Shown one piece after another: positions 1 through 9,526 of a DNA stretch of 63,531 nucleotides. The translations under genes were made by a program, and so were the position numbers. The stretch is from an uncultured Pelagibacteraceae bacterium. GTDB lineage: Bacteria > Pseudomonadota > Alphaproteobacteria > Pelagibacterales > Pelagibacteraceae. Every line of letters begins with the position of its first letter. Position 1 is the first letter of the stretch. The stretch lies in NCBI GenBank assembly GCA_902565935.1, contig CACFGT010000006.1, positions 1 to 63,531 on the forward strand. Reading direction: 5' to 3'. The notes beneath the pieces are model-generated. The model was not told the DNA's origin, did no database searches, and worked only from the letters and a program-made list of their open reading frames with translations.

Positions 1-115
1 TTTTTTTTAAAGTTTCATTATATAGATTCTTAGCAACCTGGAGATTATTTTTTTGATGATTTTGCACAGCTAAGGCAAAAGTTTCTTCTGTCGTTAAATT
101 CTTTTTTTCATTCAT
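1..115 (-). CDS. TPR-repeat protein, N-terminus only (partial)
   Basis: The minus-strand reading frame opens at an ATG at 113-115 and stays open for 38 codons to the window edge, so only the start of the gene is present. The peptide begins MNEKKNLTTEETFALAV and continues with a helical stretch (ALAVQNHQKNNLQVAKNLY) that fits the first helix-turn-helix of a tetratricopeptide repeat. Proteins of this kind in SAR11 are often long TPR proteins fused to sulfotransferase or glycosyltransferase domains, but the downstream domain is outside the window. The family call rests on this short stretch alone. Confidence 0.55.
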   Translation of the reverse strand, partial: MNEKKNLTTEETFALAVQNHQKNNLQVAKNLYNETLKK

Positions 116-244
116 TTTTATTCTTAGAATTATAAACCAACAAGCTTAGAACCACGATCCCTAAAAATTTTTTCAATACAAAAATCCTTCATTGCTAGTT
201 TTTTTGATATAATAAATTGATGTATTTTTTGATTTAATTTGATT

Positions 245-321
245 TGGTGGGCCCGCCAGGACTCGAACCTGGGACCAATTCATTATGAGTGAACTGCTCT
301 AACCAACTGAGCTACAGGCCC
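245..321 (-). tRNA. tRNA with CAT anticodon (Ile2 or elongator Met)
   Basis: The minus strand folds into a normal cloverleaf of 77 nt including an encoded 3' CCA. The acceptor stem GGGCCTG pairs with CGGGCCC, the D-arm has GG, the anticodon loop is CTCATAA (anticodon at 285-287) and the T-loop is TTCGAGT. A CAT anticodon can belong to elongator Met or to the AUA-decoding Ile2 whose C34 is changed to lysidine by TilS. C4-G69 and C5-G68 in the acceptor stem resemble the TilS determinants of Ile2, which favours Ile2, but Met cannot be excluded by eye. Confidence 0.9.
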
Positions 322-387
322 TTTTAATAAATTGGTTTACTTTGTTTTTCATTATTATTCAAGAATAGATATATTTAATAAAATAAA

Positions 388-462
388 TGGTGGGCCGTGT
401 TGGTTACGCTCCAACTACCCCTGCAATGTCAATGCAGTACTCTACTATTGAGCTAACGGCCC
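388..462 (-). tRNA. tRNA-Val(GAC) with non-canonical D- and T-loops
   Basis: The minus strand folds into a 75-nt cloverleaf with encoded CCA. The acceptor stem GGGCCGT/ACGGCCC is perfect, the anticodon stem CTGCA/TGCAG encloses TTGACAT (anticodon GAC, 428-430), the variable loop has 5 nt and the T-stem is GTTGG/CCAAC. The T-loop (404-410) is AGCGTAA instead of the near-universal TTCRANY, and the D-loop (443-449) is AATAGTA without the GG pair that normally docks on it. All stems are intact, so this does not look like a decaying pseudogene. It is probably Val, possibly with altered tertiary structure. Confidence 0.75.
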
Positions 463-474
463 AAATAATTAGAT

Positions 475-2301
475 CTAACTTTCTAAGAAACTTTTTAGTT
501 GCTTAGATCTGCTAGGGTGCTTTAACTTTCTTAAAGCTTTAGCTTCAATTTGTCGAATTCTTTCTCTTGTAACAGAAAATTGCAAACCAACTTCCTCAAG
601 TGTATGATCTGTGTTCATTCCCACACCAAATCTCATTCTTAAAACTCTTTCTTCTCTAGGTGTTAATGTTGAAAGAATTTTCGTTGTTGCCTCTCCTAAA
701 TTAGATTTGATTGCTTGTTCCAATGGAGCTAATGCTTTTGTATCTTCAATAAAATCTCCTAAACTGCTATCTTCTTCATCACCAACTGGTTTTTCTAATG
801 ACACCGGTTCTTTTGAAATTTTTAAAACTTTTCTTACCTTATCTAAAGGCATTCGCAGTTTTTTTGCTAATTCTTCAGGTGTTGCCTCTCGACCATATTC
901 ACTAAGTATTAGTCTTTGTGTTCTTACAATTTTATTAATTGTCTCAATCATGTGAACTGGAATTCTGATAGTTCTTGCTTGATCTGCAATTGATCTTGTA
1001 ATTGCTTGCCTAATCCACCAAGTAGCATATGTTGAAAATTTGTAACCTCTTCTATATTCAAATTTGTCAACTGCTTTCATTAAACCAATATTGCCCTCTT
1101 GAATTAAATCTAAAAATTGAAGTCCTCTATTTGTATATTTTTTTGCAATTGATATTACCAATCTTAAGTTTGCCTCAACCATTTCCTTTTTTGCAATTCT
1201 AGATTCTTTTTCACCCTTTTGAACTCTACTAACTAATTTTTTGAAATCAGTCACTGACATTCCTAGTTTATGACTAATCTCAATTAATCTTTCCTTAATA
1301 TTTTTAAATTCATCTTTATTTTTAGAAAAAAAATCTTTCCAGGTAGAATTTGTGTCTAAGAATTTTTTAAGATTTGGATTAATTTCATTTCCTACATAAA
1401 ATTTTATAAATTCACCTCTAGATATTTTATTATCCATAGCAAGTCTTAATAAATTACCCTCAAGTGAGATAATTTTTTTATTTTCCACGTAATGTTTTTG
1501 AACAAGCTCTTCTAGTACAGATGGAGAAAGTTGAAGGGATTTTATATTTTTTAAAATTTCGTCAACTATTTTTTCATAACTTTTTTCTTTTGCAGATGAA
1601 AAGGTTTCTGATTTTAAAACACAATCTAATTTTTCTTTTTGATATCTTATAAGCTTATTATATTCTTTGGTCAAAGATTTTACAGTTTTTAGAACTTTAG
1701 GTTTTATTTCACTTTCCATGGCAGCAAGTGTTGGATTAAAATCGTCTTCATTTTCATCAGTTGAATTTTCCTCTTTATCAACGTCCCCCGAATTTTTTTG
1801 TTTAGCACTTGGGCCTGTAGACTCATCCTCCATATAATTTGTATCAATATCTATGATTTCTCTCACTAAAATTTCTTCTTTTTGCAACTTGTCATCCCAT
1901 TCAAAAAATTGTTGTGCTGTAATTGGACTTTGAGATAATGCAATTAACATAACATCTTTTCCTGCCTCTATTCTTTTTGCAATTGCAATCTCTCCCTCTC
2001 TAGAAAGTAGTTCAACACCTCCCATCTCTCTTAGATACATTCTTATAGGATCATCACTTTTTTCAATTGATTTACCCTCTTCTTTGGAAGATTTTTCTTT
2101 TTTTCTTAAAACCTTATAATCAGATTTTTTTTCAACTAAGGTAATTTTCTCATTAAGAATGTGAATAAAAGCTTGAGCAAGATTTTCATCTGATAAATTT
2201 CTTTTACCTAATGACTTACTTAATTCTTCATGAGTAATGAAACCTCTATGAGTTCCTCTCCCCATTAATCTAGCAAATGATTTAGTAATAATTCTTTCCA
2301 C
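475..2301 (-). CDS. rpoD: RNA polymerase primary sigma factor (sigma-70)
   Basis: This is the housekeeping sigma factor, which directs RNA polymerase to -35/-10 promoters. The 608 residues are close to the usual proteobacterial length. Region 1.1 lies in the first ~80 residues, followed by region 1.2 ([11 protein letters not shown]), a charged non-conserved insert (~130-350), and the hallmark region 2 stretch ([34 protein letters not shown]). The region 4 helix-turn-helix near the C-terminus reads [20 protein letters not shown]. It lies 67 bp downstream of dnaG on the same strand, giving the order yqeY-dnaG-rpoD, a version of the macromolecular-synthesis operon. A GAGTC site at 2318-2322 lies just upstream of the start codon. 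Confidence 0.97.
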   Translation of the reverse strand: MERIITKSFARLMGRGTHRGFITHEELSKSLGKRNLSDENLAQAFIHILNEKITLVEKKSDYKVLRKKEKSSKEEGKSIEKSDDPIRMYLREMGGVELLSREGEIAIAKRIEAGKDVMLIALSQSPITAQQFFEWDDKLQKEEILVREIIDIDTNYMEDESTGPSAKQKNSGDVDKEENSTDENEDDFNPTLAAMESEIKPKVLKTVKSLTKEYNKLIRYQKEKLDCVLKSETFSSAKEKSYEKIVDEILKNIKSLQLSPSVLEELVQKHYVENKKIISLEGNLLRLAMDNKISRGEFIKFYVGNEINPNLKKFLDTNSTWKDFFSKNKDEFKNIKERLIEISHKLGMSVTDFKKLVSRVQKGEKESRIAKKEMVEANLRLVISIAKKYTNRGLQFLDLIQEGNIGLMKAVDKFEYRRGYKFSTYATWWIRQAITRSIADQARTIRIPVHMIETINKIVRTQRLILSEYGREATPEELAKKLRMPLDKVRKVLKISKEPVSLEKPVGDEEDSSLGDFIEDTKALAPLEQAIKSNLGEATTKILSTLTPREERVLRMRFGVGMNTDHTLEEVGLQFSVTRERIRQIEAKALRKLKHPSRSKQLKSFLES

Positions 2302-2368
2302 AAAAATACAATTTGAAGAGTCTTATATAATCTCTAATTTTCAAAAATCCATTATTAATTTATTTATC

Positions 2369-4144
2369 TTAGTTGATATTTTGCTTCTTTTTTAGCTCTT
2401 TTAGCTCGTTAAAAGTCACCTCACTCAAATCTTTTGAAAACTTTGATTCTAGCTCTTGTATTCTGAACTCTAAATCTAAATTGTTTAAATCTCGAATTAT
2501 ATCCTCTAACAATTCCAAAACATGATGAGGATCATCCGACTTATTTCTTAGAATATATTTTATTGGAGCAAATTTATTTATTTTATCAATTAATTTTTCA
2601 TCTATTTCTAAATCAACAATGGTTAAACCATTTTTAAATCTTAACATTGATACAATCTTCTCGAAGATTTGTTTGTTTACCTCAGTAAATAATTTAACAT
2701 TTTCAACTATACCAATATTTTCTTGGATTAATCTTAAATTGTTTATTAATAAGTAAAGTAAAGAAAATTCTTTTAATTCTACACCTGAAAGTTTTTCACT
2801 CTCTTTAAAATATTTTCTAGTAGTTTCAAGAGATTTAGTCTTTTTAATAAAATTTTTTTTATTTCTTTGACTAGTGTGAGGAGTCAATTCAGATAATTTA
2901 TCCAAAAAATATTCCAATACATACTTTTTAATGAAATTATCATTAATATTGTTTGCAATTGATCTTAATTTTTTATCCAAAATTGCCATTGATGAAGGAT
3001 TATTTTCTGTATTTTTTTTATAATGTTCAAAAATAAATTGATGTATGGGAACTTTATATTTTTTAGTAAAATCTAAAAAAAAATTTTTTCCATTTTTATT
3101 AACAAAACTATCTGGATCCTCCTTGTTTGGTAAAAATAAAAATGAAATTTTTTTTTCAGGTTTTAAGTTTTTAATCGAATTTTCTGCAGCTCTAAGAGCT
3201 GCTTTATATCCGCTTTCATCACCGTCAAAACAAATTATAATATCATCAAAAAACTGATTTAACGTTAATATTTGTTTATCAGTTAAAGATGTACCAAGAT
3301 TTGCAACTACATTATCTATTCCACTTTTGCTAAGTCCAACCACATCCATGTAACCCTCTACTAAAAAAATGTGATCTATCTTATTAGAAAGTTTTCTTGC
3401 TAAATCTAAATTATATAAATTTGACCCTTTTTTAAAAAAAATAGTTTCAGGTGAATTAATATATTTTGCTAAGTAATCTATATTTTCTATAATTCTTCCA
3501 CCTAAAGCAATTGGTTGCCCTGTAATATTATTTATTGGAAAAATTAATCTACCTCTAAATCTTTCAACATAAATTTTTTTTTTTTCATCAAGATAAAATA
3601 AACCAGTTTCAACTAAAGTTTGTTCACTGAATTCTTTATTTATTTTTTCAAAAAAGTTTGGATTTTTATCCACGTAGCCTACTTTAAATTTTTTAACTTC
3701 AAATTTATTTAATGATCGAATTTTCAAGTAATCTCTAGCAGCTGAGTAACTTTCATTTTTCAGTAACTCGTCATGATAAAAATTTACATATTGATTATAA
3801 ATTGATTGATATTCTTTCCATTTTTTTTCTCTTTCCTCATCTTGTTTAGAAAAAATATAAGGTTGCATGCCAGCTAACTGTGCCAAATGTTTAACTGCTT
3901 CACCAAACTTAAAATTTTGGGTTTTCATTACAAAATCAAAAATGTTGCCATGTTCTGAGGTTGCAAAACAATGATAAAATTCTTTTTCATCATTAACAGT
4001 AAACGATGGAGTTTTTTCATTTTTAAAAGGTGATAGGCCCACAAATTCCTTACCTCTTTTTTTTAAGGCAACTGTTTTTGATACGACTGTCGAAACTTTC
4101 AATCTTGTCTTGATCTCATTAAGGTAATCTTTAGGATATTTCAT
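2369..4144 (-). CDS. dnaG: DNA primase
   Basis: DnaG makes the RNA primers for replication. The 591-residue protein has an N-terminal zinc-finger-like domain, a TOPRIM catalytic core (VEGYMDVVGL, then CFDGDESGYKAA) and a helical C-terminal DnaB-interaction region. In the N-terminal domain the usual CPFH...CFGC ligands appear as SPFK (residues 38-41) and CFAT (59-62), so only one zinc ligand remains; loss of zinc ligands is, as far as I recall, common in alphaproteobacterial primases. The start codon overlaps the yqeY stop (ATGA, 4141-4144), which suggests translational coupling. rpoD follows. Confidence 0.96.
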   Translation of the reverse strand: MKYPKDYLNEIKTRLKVSTVVSKTVALKKRGKEFVGLSPFKNEKTPSFTVNDEKEFYHCFATSEHGNIFDFVMKTQNFKFGEAVKHLAQLAGMQPYIFSKQDEEREKKWKEYQSIYNQYVNFYHDELLKNESYSAARDYLKIRSLNKFEVKKFKVGYVDKNPNFFEKINKEFSEQTLVETGLFYLDEKKKIYVERFRGRLIFPINNITGQPIALGGRIIENIDYLAKYINSPETIFFKKGSNLYNLDLARKLSNKIDHIFLVEGYMDVVGLSKSGIDNVVANLGTSLTDKQILTLNQFFDDIIICFDGDESGYKAALRAAENSIKNLKPEKKISFLFLPNKEDPDSFVNKNGKNFFLDFTKKYKVPIHQFIFEHYKKNTENNPSSMAILDKKLRSIANNINDNFIKKYVLEYFLDKLSELTPHTSQRNKKNFIKKTKSLETTRKYFKESEKLSGVELKEFSLLYLLINNLRLIQENIGIVENVKLFTEVNKQIFEKIVSMLRFKNGLTIVDLEIDEKLIDKINKFAPIKYILRNKSDDPHHVLELLEDIIRDLNNLDLEFRIQELESKFSKDLSEVTFNELKELKKKQNIN

Positions 4145-4605
4145 TTTTTATTTAACAATTCTTTAATCAATGTTCCAGCTTTAGCGAAATCAATTTCATC
4201 TGAATGATTTTTTTTTAATTCACCCATTACTTTACCCATATCTTTTATTGAGCTGGCTCCAAGCTTTGTAATTATATTTGAACAAATTTTTTTAGTTTCT
4301 TCATCACTAAGTTGCTTTGGTAAAAAACTTATCAAAATGTCATATTCCTTTTGTTCAACCTCTAAAAGATCTGTCCTGTTATTTTTTTTATAAATATCGA
4401 TTGATTCGGTTCTTTGCTTGACCATCTTTTTTAAAAGTTTTTTAATATCTTCATCATCGGTGTCTTTTTTATTAGGTCCAGACCTATTAATAATGTCTAA
4501 ATCTTTTATAGAAGATAGTATTAACCTATAGGTTGATATTTTGTTTTTGTCTTTTGATTTTAATGCATTTTTATAATCATTTTCGATAGTATGTTTTAGA
4601 GACAT
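4141..4605 (-). CDS. yqeY: GatB/YqeY domain protein
   Basis: The 154-residue protein matches the YqeY family, whose helical domain is shared with the tail of the tRNA-amidotransferase subunit GatB. Visible family features are the N-terminal LKHTIENDYKNALKSKDKN, the Lys-rich middle KKMVKQRTESIDIYKKNNR and the C-terminal GKVMGELKKNHSDEIDFAKAG-type segment. Members are thought to act on or near aminoacyl-tRNA, but the exact role is unknown. It is the first gene of yqeY-dnaG-rpoD, a common alphaproteobacterial arrangement, and is divergent from carA across 127 bp. Confidence 0.9.
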   Translation of the reverse strand: MSLKHTIENDYKNALKSKDKNKISTYRLILSSIKDLDIINRSGPNKKDTDDEDIKKLLKKMVKQRTESIDIYKKNNRTDLLEVEQKEYDILISFLPKQLSDEETKKICSNIITKLGASSIKDMGKVMGELKKNHSDEIDFAKAGTLIKELLNKK

Positions 4606-4682
4606 AATTTTTTAATCTACTTTAAAGAAAAAATTCTTCAAAAGAAAAATTGTTTTTTTACAATTTTTTTATTACATCTCTG

Positions 4683-4711
4683 TTGCCATAATAAAGCAAT
4701 TATTGTATTAA
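4683..4711 (+). promoter_or_regulatory. Predicted sigma-70 promoter for carAB
   Basis: TTGCCA (4683-4688), a 17-bp spacer and TATTAA (4706-4711) match the sigma-70 consensus well, upstream of the only possible carA start. A transcript would begin near 4718, at a 10-bp palindrome ACTCATGAGT (4718-4727). Predicted from sequence alone. Confidence 0.45.
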
Positions 4712-4721
4712 CCTTTAACTC

Positions 4722-4736
4722 ATGAGTTGTAATTGA
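4722..4736 (+). other. Possible four-codon leader ORF coupled to carA
   Basis: ATG AGT TGT AAT TGA (Met-Ser-Cys-Asn-stop) ends in a TGA that overlaps the TTG start of carA in the string TTGA (4733-4736). The arrangement resembles a stop-start coupling site. It may be chance, since a four-codon ORF is easy to find in any spacer. Confidence 0.25.
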
Positions 4737-5926
4737 TCAAAAAAGCAAAAAAAACAAACTCAAAAAAATCTCAAATTAATACAGGTGTTTTAGTTCTTGA
4801 AAATAAAAAGGTATTCAAAGGAATTGGAATTGGTTTTCAAGGAGAAGCCACTGGTGAAGTTTGCTTTAATACATCCTTAACAGGTTATCAAGAAATCATT
4901 TCTGATCCTTCATACGCAGGTCAAATTATTAACTTTACTTTTCCTCATATTGGAAATGTTGGAACCAACAATGAAGATCATGAATCTGATAAAATATGGG
5001 CAAAAGGTGTAATAATTAACTCTGAAATAACTTCACCATCAAACTACAGATCATTTCTACATTTAGATGCTTGGCTTAAAAAAAATAAAATAATAGGAAT
5101 TACTGGTTTAGACACAAGAAGTCTTACAAATTTTATAAGAGATAAAGGAGCGCCGAAAGGAACAATATCTTATTTAAAAAATGGAAAATTTAATATTAGT
5201 AAATTAACGAATACTACAATTAAATGGAGTGGATTAAAAAATTTAGATCTCGCACAAGTAGTTTCAACCAAAAAAAATTATACTTGGAAAGGTCTTCAAA
5301 CATGGAAAAAAGATAGAGGATATAAAAAGAATAATAAAAATTTTTTCCATGTAGTCGCAGTTGATTATGGTATCAAAAAAAATATTTTAAGATATTTTTC
5401 TGACTTTAACTGTAAAGTTACTGTAGTTTCTTGTAAAACAAATGCACAAAAAATACTTAGTTTGAAACCAAATGGAATTTTCTTATCTAATGGACCAGGA
5501 GACCCAGCTGCAACTGGAAAATATTCAATAGCAATAATTAATCAGCTTATAAAAAATAATTTACCTATTTTTGGTATTTGTTTAGGTCATCAGATTTTAG
5601 CATTAGCTTTAGGTGGTAAAACAAAAAAAATGAAGTTAGGACATAGGGGTGCAAACCATCCTGTTAAAAATTTAATTCATGACAAAGTTGAAATTACAAG
5701 TCAAAATCATGGATTTGTAGTAGTTGAAGAAACTTTACCAAAAAAAATTGAAGTAACTCATAAATCTCTTTTTGATAATACTATTGAAGGAATAAAGCTT
5801 AAAAATAAACCGATATTTTCAGTTCAATATCATCCAGAGTCTAATCCCGGACCACAAGATAGCGTTTATTTGTTTCAAGAATTTATTAATAACATGAAAA
5901 AAAATGCCAAAAAGAAAAGATATTAA
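4733..5926 (+). CDS. carA: Carbamoyl-phosphate synthase small (glutaminase) subunit
   Basis: CarA hydrolyses glutamine and passes ammonia to CarB to make carbamoyl phosphate for arginine and pyrimidine synthesis. The 397 residues comprise the N-terminal CPSase_sm domain ([28 protein letters not shown]) and a class I glutamine amidotransferase domain with nucleophile Cys283 in GICLGHQ and the partner His/Glu in [10 protein letters not shown]. Translation must start at the rare TTG at 4733: an in-frame TAA directly precedes it and no ATG or GTG follows before the conserved domain. The 3' end overlaps carB by 23 bp. Divergent from yqeY. Confidence 0.97.
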   Translation: MIKKAKKTNSKKSQINTGVLVLENKKVFKGIGIGFQGEATGEVCFNTSLTGYQEIISDPSYAGQIINFTFPHIGNVGTNNEDHESDKIWAKGVIINSEITSPSNYRSFLHLDAWLKKNKIIGITGLDTRSLTNFIRDKGAPKGTISYLKNGKFNISKLTNTTIKWSGLKNLDLAQVVSTKKNYTWKGLQTWKKDRGYKKNNKNFFHVVAVDYGIKKNILRYFSDFNCKVTVVSCKTNAQKILSLKPNGIFLSNGPGDPAATGKYSIAIINQLIKNNLPIFGICLGHQILALALGGKTKKMKLGHRGANHPVKNLIHDKVEITSQNHGFVVVEETLPKKIEVTHKSLFDNTIEGIKLKNKPIFSVQYHPESNPGPQDSVYLFQEFINNMKKNAKKKRY

Positions 5927-8900
5927 AAAAATTTTAGTCGTCGGCGCTGGTCCAATAATTATAGGACAAGCATGTGAATTTGATTATTCAGGAACACAAG
6001 CTTGTAAAGCTCTTAAAGATGAGGGATATAAGGTAGTTTTAATAAACTCAAATCCTGCAACAATTATGACAGACCCAGATGTTGCAGATAAAACTTATAT
6101 TGAACCAATTACACTAAATGTATTAGAAAAAATTCTCAAAAAAGAAAAACCAGATGCAATTCTTCCAACAATGGGAGGCCAAACCGCGCTTAACCTTGCA
6201 ATGGAAGCAGAGAAAAAAGGAGTTTTAAAAAAATACAAAATCGAATTAATAGGAGCAAATTCTAAAGCAATTTCTAATGCAGAAGATAGAAAAAAATTTA
6301 GAAAAAATATGATTGATATTGGTTTAGATTTACCAAAATCTGAAATTATTGATAATAATAAACAGGCATTAAAAGTATTAAAAAAAATTGGATTACCAGC
6401 AATCATAAGACCTGCCTTTACGCTTGGTGGACTTGGTGGAGGAATAGCTAAAACTAAAAAGGATTATTTTAAAATTGTAAAAAATGGATTGTATGAGTCA
6501 CCTGTAAGTCAAGTTCTTGTTGAGGAATGTTTGGAAGGTTGGAAAGAATTTGAAATGGAAGTTGTAAGAGATAAGAAAGATAACTGTATCATAATTTGCT
6601 CAATTGAAAATATAGATCCAATGGGAATACATACTGGTGACTCAGTAACAATTGCACCTGCTCTTACTCTTACAGATAAAGAATACCAGGTGATGAGAAA
6701 TGCCTCTATTGCATGTTTAAGAAAAATTGGAGTTGAAACTGGTGGATCAAATGTTCAGTTTGCTATCAATCCTAAAGATGGTCGAATGGTTATCATTGAA
6801 ATGAATCCGCGTGTATCAAGATCATCAGCACTTGCGTCAAAAGCAACTGGATTTCCAATTGCAAAAGTGGCTGCAAAATTAGCTATTGGTTATACACTAG
6901 ATGAATTAAAAAATGAAATAACTAAAGTTACACCTGCATCGTTCGAGCCAAGCATAGATTATGTTGTAACTAAAATTCCAAGATTTACTTTTGAAAAATT
7001 CTCAACCTCTCCTGCAACTTTAGGAACATCTATGAAATCAGTTGGTGAAGCAATGGCTATTGGAAGAAACTTCAAGGAGTCTCTACAAAAAGCACTAGTA
7101 TCTCTGGAAACTGGTTTTTCAGGTTTAGACAGAATTTTCGATTTAAATAAAAAACAAATTGAAAGGAAGCTTAAAGAAACTATTCCAAATAAAATATTGC
7201 TAGTCGCCGAAGCGATTAGAAAAAAAATTAACTTAAAAAAAATATATAATTTATCCAAAATTGACCCTTGGTTTTTAGAACAAATTAAAGAAATAGTTGA
7301 TTATGAAACACATATCAAAAACAAGGGACTACCTAAAGATTTCGCAGAATTTAATAGAATAAAATCAATGGGATTTTCAGATAAGAAACTTTCAGAATTG
7401 TCTAAAACTTCTGAGGAAATTGTAAGAAGAAAAAGATCAGCACTAAAAATACTTCCAGTTTATAAAAAAGTAGATACTTGTGCTGCTGAATTTAAATCTT
7501 TTACTCCATATATGTATTCAACTTATCAAAGAACTTTTTCAATAAATTCTGAATGTGAAGCTGATCCATCTAATAAGAAAAAAATAATCATTCTTGGGGG
7601 AGGACCAAACAGAATTGGCCAAGGAATTGAGTTTGATTATTGCTGTTGCCAAGCAAGTTTTTCTTTAAAAAATGCTGGTTTCGAAACAATAATGATCAAT
7701 TGCAATCCAGAAACAGTTTCAACAGACTATGATACAAGTGATAGATTATATTTTGAACCTCTAAAAGAAGAGTATGTATTTAATATAATTAAAAAAGAAA
7801 AAGAAAAAGGTAGCTTGATTGGTGTTATAGCTCAGTTTGGTGGTCAAACACCAATTAAACTTGCAAAATTTTTAAATGATAACAAATTTCCAATATTGGG
7901 AACCCAATATTCTTCTATTGATTTAGCAGAGGATAGAAACAGATTTAGAAATTTATTAAATAAATTAAAATTAAAACAAGCAGAAAGCGGAATTGCGAAA
8001 AACTTTAAACAGGCTATTAAGATTGCTGACAAAATAGGATTACCTCTTATGGTGAGACCCTCATATGTATTAGGAGGAAGAGCAATGGAAATTGTTCACG
8101 AAAAAAGCCAGCTTAAAAATTTTGTTAAAGAAGCATTTAAAGCAGCAGAGGAAAATCCAATTTTAATTGATAAATTTATTGACCATGCAATGGAAGTAGA
8201 TGTGGATGCAATATCAGATGGAAGACAAGTTTATGTGGCTGGTATAATGCAACATATTGAGGAGGCTGGAATTCATTCTGGAGACTCTGCTTGTTGTCTC
8301 CCCCCTGTATCAATAAAACCTTATTTAGTAAAAGAAATTGAAAATCAAACTAAAAAACTTGCATTAGCTTTGAAAGTAAAAGGTTTTATGAATATACAAT
8401 TTGCAATTAAAAAAGATGAAATTTATGTTATCGAAGTAAATCCAAGAGCTAGTAGAACAGTCCCATTTGTATCTAAAGCAAAAGGTCTTCCTTTAGCAAA
8501 GATTGCCTCAAGAGTAATGGCTGGTGAAAAATTATCAAAATTTAAGCTTAGAGAAAAAGCTAAAAATATGTTTGCAGTGAAAGAAGCGGTATTTCCCTTT
8601 AATAAATTTCCTAATAGTGATTTGCTACTGGGTCCTGAAATGAAATCAACAGGTGAGGTAATGGGTTTTGATAAAGATTTTGGGATGGCTTTTGCAAAAA
8701 GTCAAATAGCATCAGCTAACTCGTTACCAAAAAAAGGTCTCGCATTTATATCGCTTAAAGACTCACATAAAGATGAAGGCATTGACCTTGCAAAGCAACT
8801 TACTAAATTAAATTTTGATTTATGTGCGACTAAAGGTACAGCTGAATATATTAAAAACCATGGAATGAAATGCAAAATAATAAACAAAGTAAGTAGTGGA

Positions 8901-9131
8901 TCTCCTCACATCGTAGATGTCCTAAACTCAAAAAAAATTGCTATTGTTATTAATACTGGCGGTGGAAATAGTGAGTACAGATTAAATGATGCAATTGCCC
9001 TTAGAAGAGCAACACTTAAAAATAAAGTTCCATATTGTACAAATATGTCTACTGCGCTCGCTTGCATACAAGGTATCAAATCACTAAAATCTAAAAAACT
9101 TGAGGTTAATTCTCTTCAAGATCTTTTTTAA
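5904..9131 (+). CDS. carB: Carbamoyl-phosphate synthase large subunit
   Basis: CarB carries out the two ATP-dependent steps of carbamoyl phosphate synthesis from bicarbonate and ammonia. At 1075 residues it is full length. The duplicated halves each have a pre-ATP-grasp motif ([17 protein letters not shown] in the first; [17 protein letters not shown] in the second) and an ATP-grasp core ([26 protein letters not shown]). The C-terminal MGS-like allosteric domain, from about residue 930, contains [13 protein letters not shown] and [21 protein letters not shown]. It starts inside the end of carA, so the two are cotranscribed. Confidence 0.98.
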   Translation: MPKRKDIKKILVVGAGPIIIGQACEFDYSGTQACKALKDEGYKVVLINSNPATIMTDPDVADKTYIEPITLNVLEKILKKEKPDAILPTMGGQTALNLAMEAEKKGVLKKYKIELIGANSKAISNAEDRKKFRKNMIDIGLDLPKSEIIDNNKQALKVLKKIGLPAIIRPAFTLGGLGGGIAKTKKDYFKIVKNGLYESPVSQVLVEECLEGWKEFEMEVVRDKKDNCIIICSIENIDPMGIHTGDSVTIAPALTLTDKEYQVMRNASIACLRKIGVETGGSNVQFAINPKDGRMVIIEMNPRVSRSSALASKATGFPIAKVAAKLAIGYTLDELKNEITKVTPASFEPSIDYVVTKIPRFTFEKFSTSPATLGTSMKSVGEAMAIGRNFKESLQKALVSLETGFSGLDRIFDLNKKQIERKLKETIPNKILLVAEAIRKKINLKKIYNLSKIDPWFLEQIKEIVDYETHIKNKGLPKDFAEFNRIKSMGFSDKKLSELSKTSEEIVRRKRSALKILPVYKKVDTCAAEFKSFTPYMYSTYQRTFSINSECEADPSNKKKIIILGGGPNRIGQGIEFDYCCCQASFSLKNAGFETIMINCNPETVSTDYDTSDRLYFEPLKEEYVFNIIKKEKEKGSLIGVIAQFGGQTPIKLAKFLNDNKFPILGTQYSSIDLAEDRNRFRNLLNKLKLKQAESGIAKNFKQAIKIADKIGLPLMVRPSYVLGGRAMEIVHEKSQLKNFVKEAFKAAEENPILIDKFIDHAMEVDVDAISDGRQVYVAGIMQHIEEAGIHSGDSACCLPPVSIKPYLVKEIENQTKKLALALKVKGFMNIQFAIKKDEIYVIEVNPRASRTVPFVSKAKGLPLAKIASRVMAGEKLSKFKLREKAKNMFAVKEAVFPFNKFPNSDLLLGPEMKSTGEVMGFDKDFGMAFAKSQIASANSLPKKGLAFISLKDSHKDEGIDLAKQLTKLNFDLCATKGTAEYIKNHGMKCKIINKVSSGSPHIVDVLNSKKIAIVINTGGGNSEYRLNDAIALRRATLKNKVPYCTNMSTALACIQGIKSLKSKKLEVNSLQDLF

Positions 9132-9133
9132 AA

Positions 9134-9155
9134 AAATTATTCAATCGAAAGTTGA
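9134..9155 (+). repeat. 22-bp intergenic motif, copy 1 of 2
   Basis: This stretch, with core TTATTCAATCG and ending in GTTGA, matches 39246-39267 at 20 of 22 positions. Both copies lie in spacers upstream of genes on the plus strand (an orphan membrane protein here, ccrM there). Function unknown; it could be a shared regulator site or coincidence in AT-rich DNA. Confidence 0.3.
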
Positions 9156-9272
9156 TAAAATTGATACAATCTTAAGTTGATTAAAATTTAAAAATTAATT
9201 TTAATTGACCCATTTTGATTGGTACGTTTATTGAATAAGATAAATCTTTTTTTTAGAATTTATTATTTAATT

Positions 9273-9518
9273 ATGAGCTCAGAAGTCCACAAATATATTG
9301 AAACAGCTTTAGAAAAGAAAAAAAATTTATTTAATGCAGAAGTCTTGGATTTTCGTAAAGATAATAAAATTAAAATCTCAAATAAATTCCAAATTCACAA
9401 CATACATATTTGGAAAATTAATGATAAATCTAATAGTGATCAATTAAGAGCAGTAACTGGTATTTGTTTTATGCTGGTTTCTCTAATCGTAATTGGAATT
9501 TATTCTAATTTTGTATAA
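9273..9518 (+). CDS. Small tail-anchored membrane protein of unknown function
   Basis: I do not recognise this 81-residue protein. The soluble N-terminal part is Lys/Asn-rich (MSSEVHKYIETALEKKK..., then FRKDNKIKISNKFQIHNIHIWKI). The last ~20 residues form one hydrophobic helix (ITGICFMLVSLIVIGIYSNFV without its first residues), with only FV after it, so it looks tail-anchored with the bulk in the cytoplasm. An in-frame TTG at 9219 would add 18 residues, but a TTGACC element at 9205-9210 makes a promoter upstream of the ATG more plausible. It ends 8 bp before the convergent oxygenase gene. Confidence 0.55.
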   Translation: MSSEVHKYIETALEKKKNLFNAEVLDFRKDNKIKISNKFQIHNIHIWKINDKSNSDQLRAVTGICFMLVSLIVIGIYSNFV

Positions 9519-9526
9519 GAAATTAC

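Noticed and set aside
611-955. Plus-strand ORF of 114 codons opposite rpoD
   Set aside because: It is an antisense shadow of the conserved sigma-70 region 3-4 coding sequence and has no family features.
9219-9272. TTG-initiated extension of the small membrane protein
   Set aside because: It starts within or next to promoter-like DNA (TTGACC at 9205) and adds hydrophobic residues upstream of a good ATG at 9273; kept only as an alternative.
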